From: an uncultured Rhodobiaceae bacterium
GTDB taxonomy: Bacteria > Pseudomonadota > Alphaproteobacteria > RS24
Direction: 5' to 3'
Length of the DNA: 6,025 bases
Assembly (NCBI GenBank): GCA_913020275.1
Contig: CAJWBV010000061.1
Coordinates: 1-6,025, forward strand
Shown piece by piece: positions 1-5,194 of the stretch. The position numbers and the translations under genes are program-made. The notes under the pieces are model-generated. The model was not told the DNA's origin. It did no database searches and saw only the letters and a list, made by a program, of their open reading frames with translations. How positions within the stretch are numbered: position 1 is the stretch's first letter; each line of letters begins with the position of its first letter.

Positions 1-106
1 CGGCATTGAGCACCAGCGCCGGACAACTTTCCGGATTTTTGAAATCCGGCGGTGCCGATTTGACGAAGTCGCTAATATCCGGTCGCGCTGTTTGCATCTC
101 TGCCAT
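1..106 (-). CDS. HNH endonuclease, N-terminal 35 residues only (runs off left edge)
   Basis: The reverse strand opens with ATG at 106, preceded by a strong Shine-Dalgarno (GGGAG at 118-114, 7 bases before the ATG), and stays open to the window edge. The 35 visible residues contain DFVKSAPPDF and then CPALVLNA. The second string is the characteristic opening of a widespread alphaproteobacterial HNH endonuclease family, in which CPALVLNAD is followed by a PLSYYPLSLW-like segment and, much later, the HNH nuclease motif. Neither of those can be seen here, so the nuclease function rests on recognising the N terminus. It lies 120 bases downstream of the DNA glycosylase gene on the same strand and probably has its own promoter in that gap. 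Its role in the cell is unknown to me. The family call is fairly secure; activity cannot be judged. Confidence 0.7.
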   Translation of the reverse strand, partial: MAEMQTARPDISDFVKSAPPDFKNPESCPALVLNA

Positions 107-163
107 ATCCCTTCTCCCGCCTGACCCAAGACCTTTCAATCGCTAATGAACCACCTATTCAGA

Positions 164-193
164 ATTATGCAGCAAAAATTTGGAGAATGTTAC
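164..193 (-). promoter_or_regulatory. Possible promoter for the HNH endonuclease gene
   Basis: On the minus strand, CATAAT (169-164, five of six matches to TATAAT) lies 18 bases downstream of GTAACA (193-188, four of six matches to TTGACA). Transcription would start near 157, giving a leader of about 50 bases before the ATG at 106. The 107-226 gap is more AT-rich than the flanking genes, as expected of a promoter region. This is motif matching by eye only, and the -35 element is weak. Confidence 0.3.
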
Positions 194-226
194 ATGTAGC
201 CGGTGCCGATGCCAAGTCATGCGCCA

Positions 227-856
227 TCAGACCTTTTGTCGCTGTTGCCCGTAATACACCCACAACAAGCGCGCCGCCGCACCGCGCAAAGGTGACCAGT
301 CTTGCGCCAGCGCCGTCAATTGCGCGGCATTGGGGCGGGTATTTTTGCGATAGAGCAGCCGATAGCCCTCCTGCAGGGCAAGGTCGCCCGCCGGAAAACA
401 GTCGGCGCGGCGCATATTGAACAGCAAATAGCAATCTGCCGTCCACGGACCGATACCGGTTAATGCTGTCAGCATCTCATGTGCAGCGTCATTTTCGGCG
501 CGGTGCAGCGCGGAAAACAGTAGGTGCCCATCCAACACGGCCTGTGCCAGCCCGGAAAGATAACGTCGTTTGGGAGCCGACACGCCACACGCCGCCAGTG
601 TCGCATCATCTGCCGCCAACCATGCTTGCGGCGTCATGTCGGGTACTTGCGCATCGACCCGGCTTTGAATGGCAGTCGCGGCGGCCGTTGACACTTGCTG
701 CGCGATTAAAATCCGCACAAGGCCTGCAAAACCCGTCGGTGCCCGGCGCATGGGCGGGACCCCATAAGTTTCGTAAACATGGGCGAGACGGGCATCTTGC
801 GCCGCAAGCTGTCGGCACGCATAGTCGAGATCAGCGTTGGTATTAAATTTTTTCAT
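227..856 (-). CDS. DNA-3-methyladenine glycosylase, AlkA-type HhH-GPD family
   Basis: A 209-residue base-excision repair enzyme expected to cleave the N-glycosidic bond of alkylated purines such as 3-methyladenine. The family fold is clear: an N-terminal helical part with RRAPTGFAGLVRILIAQQVS (residues 37-56), a typical HhH-GPD segment in which IxxQQVS is diagnostic, then the helix-hairpin-helix LTGIGPWTA (132-140), then FPAGD, whose Asp158 is at the position of the catalytic aspartate of AlkA. It lacks the extra N-terminal domain of E. coli AlkA (282 residues), as do many short bacterial homologues. No iron-sulfur cysteine cluster of the EndoIII/MutY type is seen at the C terminus. The ATG at 856 (MKKFNTNADL) was chosen because family members start with a similar charged segment; the frame stays open further upstream, but that part is antisense to gluQRS and resembles nothing. 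No good Shine-Dalgarno precedes it. The start faces the gluQRS start across 27 bases. Confidence 0.88.
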   Translation of the reverse strand: MKKFNTNADLDYACRQLAAQDARLAHVYETYGVPPMRRAPTGFAGLVRILIAQQVSTAAATAIQSRVDAQVPDMTPQAWLAADDATLAACGVSAPKRRYLSGLAQAVLDGHLLFSALHRAENDAAHEMLTALTGIGPWTADCYLLFNMRRADCFPAGDLALQEGYRLLYRKNTRPNAAQLTALAQDWSPLRGAAARLLWVYYGQQRQKV

Positions 857-883
857 GCGAAGCCCAGTATCCGCGGATTGTCT

Positions 884-1798
884 ATGATGGAAAAGCAAAA
901 AAAATTCGTGACCCGGTTTGCGCCCAGTCCAAATGGCTGGCTGCATCTGGGTCATGCTTATTCCGCGCTGTTTGCTGCACGCCAGGCGGCGGCCCATGAC
1001 GGGGTGTTTCTCTTACGCATCGAAGACATCGACACAGGCCGTGCGCGGGCGCATTTTGTCGACGGCATTTACCAAGACCTCGATTGGTTGGGCCTGACAT
1101 GGCCTGAGCCGGTGCTCATGCAGTCAACCCGCTTTGAGACTTATCAGGCCGCACTTGGAAATTTACGCGACCGCGATCTGGTTTATCCGTGCTGGGCTTC
1201 GCGCGCCGAAATTGCGGCAGAAATCAACGCCATGCCCGGGGGTGCCGAAAACTGGCCGCGCGATCCTGACGGCGCACCCGTCTATCCGGGCATTTATCGC
1301 GATATCAACACCCAACAGCGCCAAAGCCTGATGTGGCGTGGCGGCAGCTATGCGTGGCGCTTGCGGATGGATCGTGCCATTGCCGAAGCCGAAAAGCTGA
1401 ACGGGGGACCGCTATTTTTCACCGAATTGTCGGGCGGCACACCGCAACGGGTCGTGGTTGAGGCGCAGCTCTTTGGCGATGTGGTTCTGGCGCGCAAAGA
1501 CGTGCCGACCAGCTATCACCTGAGCGTGGTGATTGATGATGCAGAACAAAACATTACCCATGTCACGCGCGGCCGCGACCTTATGGCTGCCACCCATATT
1601 CACCGCGTGCTTCAGCTTTTGCTGGGCCTTCCGGAACCGCAATATTTTCACCACGAACTGGTGCGCGACATATCCGGTCGGCGCCTGTCGAAACAGGCAG
1701 GCGACCCCGGTTTTCGGGGGTTGCGCCAAGACGGATACAGCCGCGATGATGTAATCGCCGCCCTGCCCGCGCCAATCGGAAGCGGTGCGCCCCTTTGA
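884..1798 (+). CDS. gluQRS: Glutamyl-Q tRNA(Asp) synthetase (GluQ-RS)
   Basis: A truncated glutamyl-tRNA synthetase paralogue that activates glutamate and attaches it to the queuosine base of tRNA(Asp), not to the 3' end. The 304-residue length matches stand-alone GluQ-RS (about 300 residues) and is far shorter than GltX, because the anticodon-binding domain is absent. Visible motifs are FAPSPNGWLHLGH (12-24, with the HIGH-type HLGH), LLRIEDID (43-50) and the KMSKS-equivalent RRLSKQ (266-271). The zinc site is degenerate: Cys103 is kept, but the positions of the next cysteine (Ala105) and the last one (Tyr138, in YPGIYR) have changed. ATG at 884 and 887 are both possible starts; a weak CGGA lies at 874-877. 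The frame is open back to 779, but that stretch is antisense to the glycosylase gene. The gene ends 55 bases before mcd, with no terminator hairpin seen between them. Confidence 0.93.
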   Translation: MMEKQKKFVTRFAPSPNGWLHLGHAYSALFAARQAAAHDGVFLLRIEDIDTGRARAHFVDGIYQDLDWLGLTWPEPVLMQSTRFETYQAALGNLRDRDLVYPCWASRAEIAAEINAMPGGAENWPRDPDGAPVYPGIYRDINTQQRQSLMWRGGSYAWRLRMDRAIAEAEKLNGGPLFFTELSGGTPQRVVVEAQLFGDVVLARKDVPTSYHLSVVIDDAEQNITHVTRGRDLMAATHIHRVLQLLLGLPEPQYFHHELVRDISGRRLSKQAGDPGFRGLRQDGYSRDDVIAALPAPIGSGAPL

Positions 1799-1819
1799 CG
1801 CTTGTGAATATTCGGATGT

Positions 1820-1847
1820 TTGCCAACATAGGCGCGTCCTGTATGCT
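1820..1847 (+). promoter_or_regulatory. Probable promoter of mcd, giving a possible leaderless transcript
   Basis: TTGCCA (1820-1825, five of six matches to TTGACA) and TATGCT (1842-1847, four of six matches to TATAAT) are separated by 16 bases in the short gap between gluQRS and mcd. The hexamer ends six bases before the mcd ATG, so the usual start distance puts +1 at or next to the A of ATG 1854. No Shine-Dalgarno sequence precedes that ATG, which fits leaderless initiation. Motifs are seen directly; use as a promoter is inferred. Confidence 0.4.
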
Positions 1848-1853
1848 GACGCC

Positions 1854-3500
1854 ATGAGTGTTGCCCTAGATATGTCGGCCGGTGAAACACCTGATATTCA
1901 GGCGCTTGTGGCGCGCACGGCCCGTGTCGCAGAGGCGCTAAAAGCGTGTCAAAGCGGCTTGGAAAGCCCGTTGCCAGCGGCACTGGACGAAAGTCAATAT
2001 GCCCGCCACGGGCGCGCATGGGCCGCCACTTATGTTGCCGTGCTGTCGCAATTGAGCGCATATTGCACCGATATGGCCGCACAATCGCGTTTGGGCGCGC
2101 TTGAATATCATCTGGTGCATATTGTGTTTGGCGAATATCTGAACCAGCTTGCCGGTGGTCTGCCGATGAGCCAGGGCGAGTTTGTGCGTCCGGCCGACAT
2201 GGGCCTCGACGACCCGTTGCCGGGATTTGACAGTGCCGACATCGCCTATTTCCGCAAACAGGGCAACACTGGCGCGCGGCGCGTGCAAGTGGCACAATTG
2301 TTGGCACAACTGGTCACACCCGAAGCCGATGCCGGCCTTGATGAAACCCATTTGATGATCCGCGACCAGTTTCGCCGGTTTGCTGAAGAAAAGGTCGCAC
2401 CGCACGCGCATGGCTGGCATCTTGATGATGCGCTCATCCCGCTTACGCTGATTGAGGAAATGGCCGAACTGGGGGTGTTTGGCCTGACGATACCGGAAGA
2501 GTTCGGCGGCTTGGGCATGGGCAAGCAAGCCATGTGCGTCGTGTCGGAGGAATTGTCGCGCGGCTATATCGGCGTCGGCTCGTTGGGCACACGGACGGAT
2601 ATTGCCGCCGAACTGATCATGCAAAACGGCACGCAAGCCCAAAAAGAGAAATATCTGCCCGCCATTGCCAGCGGCGCAATTCTGCCAACGGCGGTGTTTA
2701 CCGAACCCAATACGGGTTCAGACCTCGCAAGCCTGACGACACGCGCCAAGAAAACCGATGACGGCTACCGCGTTTTCGGCGCCAAAACATGGATAACCCA
2801 TGCCGCGCGCGCCGATCTCATGACCTTGTTGGTACGCTCCGAAGCCGATGTTAAGGGCCATGCGGGGCTTTCCATGTTTTTGGCCGAAAAGCCACGCGGC
2901 ACTGAGGAAGATGACTTTCCCGTAGACGGGCTCAGTGGCGGTGAGATCAGTGTTTTGGGCTATCGCGGCATGAAAGAATATGATTTGGGCTTTGACGATT
3001 TTCACATTGATGAAGCCGCGCTTTTGGGCGGACAACCCGGCGCGGGCTTCAAACAGCTCATGCAGACCTTTGAAAGCGCGCGCATTCAAACCGCAGCGCG
3101 CGCCGTGGGCGTGGCGCAAAGCGCGCTGGATCTCGCTTTCAAATATGCGCTGGACCGGCAACAATTCGGCAAGCCGATTTTCAGCTTTGAGCGCATTAGC
3201 GGCAAAATTGTAATGATGGCGGCGGAAATTCTGGCGGCGCGCCAATTGACCTATTTTGCGGCGCGGCGCAAGGAAATGAATGCGCGCTGCGATTTGGAAG
3301 CGGGCATGGCAAAATTGCTGGCCGCGCGTGTGGCGTGGGCGGCGGCTGACAATGGGCTGCAAATTCACGGCGGCAACGGTTTTGCGCTTGAATATCCGAT
3401 CAGCCGCGTGTTGTGCGATGCCCGCATTCTCAATATTTTTGAAGGGGCGGCGGAAATTCAGGCCGATATTATTGCCCGCCGCCTCGTGCCAACTAAATAA
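1854..3500 (+). CDS. mcd: (2S)-methylsuccinyl-CoA dehydrogenase (acyl-CoA dehydrogenase family)
   Basis: A 548-residue FAD enzyme expected to oxidise (2S)-methylsuccinyl-CoA to mesaconyl-CoA in the ethylmalonyl-CoA pathway, passing electrons to ETF. The acyl-CoA dehydrogenase core begins near residue 163 and contains TEPNTGSD (283-290) and KTWITHA (311-317), both flavin-contacting segments, then QIHGGNG (503-509), and ends with FEGAAEIQ, in which Glu530 occupies the catalytic base position of the family (the Glu of YEG in medium-chain enzymes). An extra N-terminal domain of about 160 residues precedes the core; ordinary acyl-CoA dehydrogenases are near 380-400 residues, and the length and strings such as EELSRGYIGVGSLGTR and QTFESARIQTAARAVGVAQ are those I associate with Mcd. 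ATG 1854 was preferred over GTG 1785, which would overlap gluQRS. The nearby etfBA and adenosyltransferase genes fit the assignment. The alternative is another long acyl-CoA dehydrogenase of unknown substrate; substrate cannot be proved from sequence. Confidence 0.85.
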   Translation: MSVALDMSAGETPDIQALVARTARVAEALKACQSGLESPLPAALDESQYARHGRAWAATYVAVLSQLSAYCTDMAAQSRLGALEYHLVHIVFGEYLNQLAGGLPMSQGEFVRPADMGLDDPLPGFDSADIAYFRKQGNTGARRVQVAQLLAQLVTPEADAGLDETHLMIRDQFRRFAEEKVAPHAHGWHLDDALIPLTLIEEMAELGVFGLTIPEEFGGLGMGKQAMCVVSEELSRGYIGVGSLGTRTDIAAELIMQNGTQAQKEKYLPAIASGAILPTAVFTEPNTGSDLASLTTRAKKTDDGYRVFGAKTWITHAARADLMTLLVRSEADVKGHAGLSMFLAEKPRGTEEDDFPVDGLSGGEISVLGYRGMKEYDLGFDDFHIDEAALLGGQPGAGFKQLMQTFESARIQTAARAVGVAQSALDLAFKYALDRQQFGKPIFSFERISGKIVMMAAEILAARQLTYFAARRKEMNARCDLEAGMAKLLAARVAWAAADNGLQIHGGNGFALEYPISRVLCDARILNIFEGAAEIQADIIARRLVPTK

Positions 3501-3537
3501 TAATCAGAAACCGAAGAACGTAAAACGGGAAAAAATC

Positions 3538-3726
3538 ATGGCTGTGGTCAATTATATGATTCCTCTTGGGCTGGCGGCGGTCACCGCCGTTTTGCTCGCC
3601 GGGCTGTTGAACATGTTACGCAGCGGCAGTGCCAGCACCTCGCAAAAGCTGATGCGCTGGCGCGTCGGGCTTCAATTTGCGACAGTCGTACTGGTTATGC
3701 TGGGATTTTACCTCTCAGGGCGCTAA
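3538..3726 (+). CDS. Small twin-transmembrane protein, HIG1 domain family
   Basis: A 62-residue membrane protein with two hydrophobic segments, about residues 6-26 and 43-60, joined by a basic, polar loop (LRSGSASTSQKLMRWR). The loop carries Gln36, Arg40, Arg42 and Gln46 in the spacing QxxxRxRxxxQ, the signature of HIG1-domain proteins; mitochondrial members (Rcf1, HIGD1/2) associate with cytochrome c oxidase and respiratory supercomplexes. A similar association with a terminal oxidase in this bacterium is an inference. Both ends probably face the same side of the inner membrane, and the loop basic charges favour a cytoplasmic loop. The start at 3538 is preceded by GGGA at 3527-3530 with seven bases of spacing, a modest ribosome site. 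It lies 37 bases after mcd and 28 bases before the adenosyltransferase gene, so co-transcription is likely. Such a gene upstream of the adenosyltransferase and etfBA is, as I recall, a frequent alphaproteobacterial arrangement. Confidence 0.87.
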   Translation: MAVVNYMIPLGLAAVTAVLLAGLLNMLRSGSASTSQKLMRWRVGLQFATVVLVMLGFYLSGR

Positions 3727-3754
3727 ATTTGACGAAAGACTCGGGAATTCCGGC

Positions 3755-4324
3755 ATGGTCAAACTGACAAAAATCTACACACGCACAGGCGATGACGGCA
3801 CCACAGGCCTCGCTGACGGTACGCGGCGCGCCAAGCATGATTTGCGGATTGCGTGTTACGGAACAATTGACGAAGCCAATGCCGCGCTGGGCCTTGCGCG
3901 CACCGCGCTTGAGGAAAAATCCGAGCTTTCCGGGGTGATTTTGCGCCTGCAAAATGATTTTTTTGATTTGGGCGCGGATTTGGCGACACCGGATCCGGAT
4001 ATGGAAGGCGCATTGCGCATTACAGACGATCAAGTGGCGCGGCTGGAAAAGGAAATCGATACGCTCAACACCACGCTTGATGCGTTGGAAAGTTTCATTT
4101 TGCCCGGCGGTACAGCGGCAGCGGCCTATCTGCATCTTGCCCGCACCATTACGCGGCGCGCGGAGCGCGAATTATGTGCCGCGATTGCCGAAGGCGACAC
4201 CGCCATTTCGCATCCCGCCAGACAGTTTTTGAACCGCGCTTCGGATCTTTTGTTTGTCGCGGCAAGAGTGGCGAACAATAACGGCAAATCGGACATTCTC
4301 TGGCAGCCGGGCCTGAACAGATAA
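3755..4324 (+). CDS. ATP:cob(I)alamin adenosyltransferase, PduO/MMAB type
   Basis: A 189-residue cytoplasmic enzyme that transfers the adenosyl group of ATP to cob(I)alamin, making adenosylcobalamin. It has the PduO-type layout (homologous to human MMAB), not the CobA/BtuR type: the N-terminal ATP-binding string YTRTGDDGTTGLADG (8-22), GTIDEANAALG (36-46), FILPGGT (114-120), the arginine-rich helix ARTITRRAER (129-138) and LNRASDLLFVAAR (159-171). The length is typical of the family, and all recognised blocks are intact. The ATG at 3755 starts MVKLTKIYTRTG, the usual family N terminus; the frame extends upstream to 3677 only by overlapping the small membrane-protein gene. GGGA at 3743-3746 is a weak ribosome site. 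In context it would supply the cofactor for B12-dependent acyl-CoA mutases, which use mcd-pathway intermediates; no mutase is in the window. Databases often label this family cob(I)yrinic acid a,c-diamide adenosyltransferase. Confidence 0.94.
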   Translation: MVKLTKIYTRTGDDGTTGLADGTRRAKHDLRIACYGTIDEANAALGLARTALEEKSELSGVILRLQNDFFDLGADLATPDPDMEGALRITDDQVARLEKEIDTLNTTLDALESFILPGGTAAAAYLHLARTITRRAERELCAAIAEGDTAISHPARQFLNRASDLLFVAARVANNNGKSDILWQPGLNR

Positions 4325-4368
4325 GCCTAAAATTCCGCGCATTTTGACGCAGGCACGAAACCTTGCGC

Positions 4369-4392
4369 GAATTGACTTATCAGGGTCAATTC
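4369..4392. promoter_or_regulatory. Perfect inverted repeat upstream of etfB, candidate operator
   Basis: GAATTGAC (4369-4376) and GTCAATTC (4385-4392) are exact reverse complements separated by eight bases. The dyad covers the -35 element and part of the spacer of the likely etfB promoter, the place expected for a repressor operator. It is not followed by a T run, so it is not an intrinsic terminator. The binding protein is unknown; the half-site spacing is too wide for an Fnr/FixK box. Confidence 0.45.
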
Positions 4393-4401
4393 TCTAATTA
4401 T
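4372..4401 (+). promoter_or_regulatory. Probable etfBA promoter
   Basis: TTGACT (4372-4377, five of six matches to the -35 consensus) and AATTAT (4396-4401, four of six matches to TATAAT) are 18 bases apart. Transcription would begin near 4408, leaving a leader of about 37 bases with a good ribosome site. The 120-base gap before etfB, the largest on the plus strand here, supports a separate promoter, although read-through from the upstream genes is also possible because no terminator is seen. Confidence 0.4.
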
Positions 4402-4444
4402 GCGGCAATGCGTGGCAACACGCGCCCAATTATGGAGAACACAC

Positions 4445-5194
4445 ATGAAAATTCTGGTCCCTGTCAAACGGGTGGTCGATTACAACGTGAAAATCCGCGT
4501 GAAACCGGACGGATCGGGGGTTGACCTTGCGAACGTAAAAATGTCGATGAACCCGTTTTGCGAAATTGCCGTGGAAGAGGCCGTGCGCCTTCAAGAAGCC
4601 GGCAAAGCAAGTGAAATTGTTGTGGTCTCCGTTGGCCCAAGCCAGGCGCAGGAAACGATCAGGACAGCGCTCGCCATGGGCGCAGATCGCGGTATTCTTG
4701 TGCAGACAGACGACGATATGGAGCCCCTGGGCATTGCCAAATTGCTGAAAGCCGTTATTGCCGAAGAAAATCCCGACCTTGTTATTCTGGGCAAACAGGC
4801 AATTGACGGTGACAATAACCAGACCGGACAAATGCTGGCCGCACTATTGGGCTGGCCGCAGGGCACATTCGCTTCGGCACTTGATTTCGCCGATGACAAA
4901 TTGCAGGTAACACGCGAGATTGACGGCGGCCTGCAAACCGTCAAGCTGACAACGCCGGCCGTGGTGACGACCGATCTGCGGTTGAACGAGCCGCGTTATG
5001 CGTCGCTGCCGAACATAATGAAAGCCAAAAAGAAGCCTATCGACGAAAAAACGACCGCCGATTACGGTGTGGACGTCGCCCCGCGACTTGAGATTGTGAA
5101 CGTCTCCGAACCGCCCGAACGCGAGGCCGGGGTTAAAGTGGAGACCGTGGGCGAATTGGTTGAAAAACTCAAAAACGAAGCAGGGGTGCTGTAA
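4445..5194 (+). CDS. etfB: Electron transfer flavoprotein, beta subunit
   Basis: This is the 249-residue small subunit of ETF. The heterodimer accepts electrons from acyl-CoA dehydrogenases and passes them to ETF:ubiquinone oxidoreductase in the membrane; the beta subunit binds AMP and docks the dehydrogenases. The protein is typical full length and starts [19 protein letters not shown]. It has [14 protein letters not shown] (39-52), the nucleotide-site string [13 protein letters not shown] (residues 118-130) and the dehydrogenase recognition loop [16 protein letters not shown] (182-197), in which Leu188 corresponds to the docking Leu195 of human ETF-beta. It belongs to the housekeeping, mitochondria-like group I ETFs, not the bifurcating FixA or CarD types. 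GGAGAA at 4434-4439, five bases before the ATG, fixes the start. Its stop TAA shares a base with the etfA start codon. Mcd, encoded upstream, is a likely client, among several others. Confidence 0.97.
   Translation: MKILVPVKRVVDYNVKIRVKPDGSGVDLANVKMSMNPFCEIAVEEAVRLQEAGKASEIVVVSVGPSQAQETIRTALAMGADRGILVQTDDDMEPLGIAKLLKAVIAEENPDLVILGKQAIDGDNNQTGQMLAALLGWPQGTFASALDFADDKLQVTREIDGGLQTVKLTTPAVVTTDLRLNEPRYASLPNIMKAKKKPIDEKTTADYGVDVAPRLEIVNVSEPPEREAGVKVETVGELVEKLKNEAGVL

Noticed and set aside
779..883. Upstream extension of the gluQRS frame
   Set aside because: It overlaps the glycosylase gene on the other strand and precedes the normal family N terminus, which begins just before FAPSPNG.
857..997. 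Upstream extension of the glycosylase reading frame (47 more residues on the minus strand)
   Set aside because: It lies antisense to the start of gluQRS, has no family similarity, and homologous glycosylases begin near MKKFNTNADL.
1785..1853. GTG start at 1785 for mcd
   Set aside because: It would overlap the end of gluQRS and add 23 residues of unrelated composition; ATG 1854 has a promoter-like sequence at the right distance.
1799..1853. Terminator between gluQRS and mcd
   Set aside because: No GC-rich stem followed by T residues is visible, so co-transcription remains possible.
1938..2642. Long open frame of 234 codons antisense to mcd
   Set aside because: It is a shadow of codon bias in mcd: the sense protein matches a known family throughout, and the antisense product resembles nothing I recognise. 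The same holds for 2718-3368.
4369..4392. Dyad before etfB read as an intrinsic terminator or Fnr/FixK box
   Set aside because: No T run follows the repeat, and the eight-base spacer is too long for the TTGAT-N4-ATCAA type.
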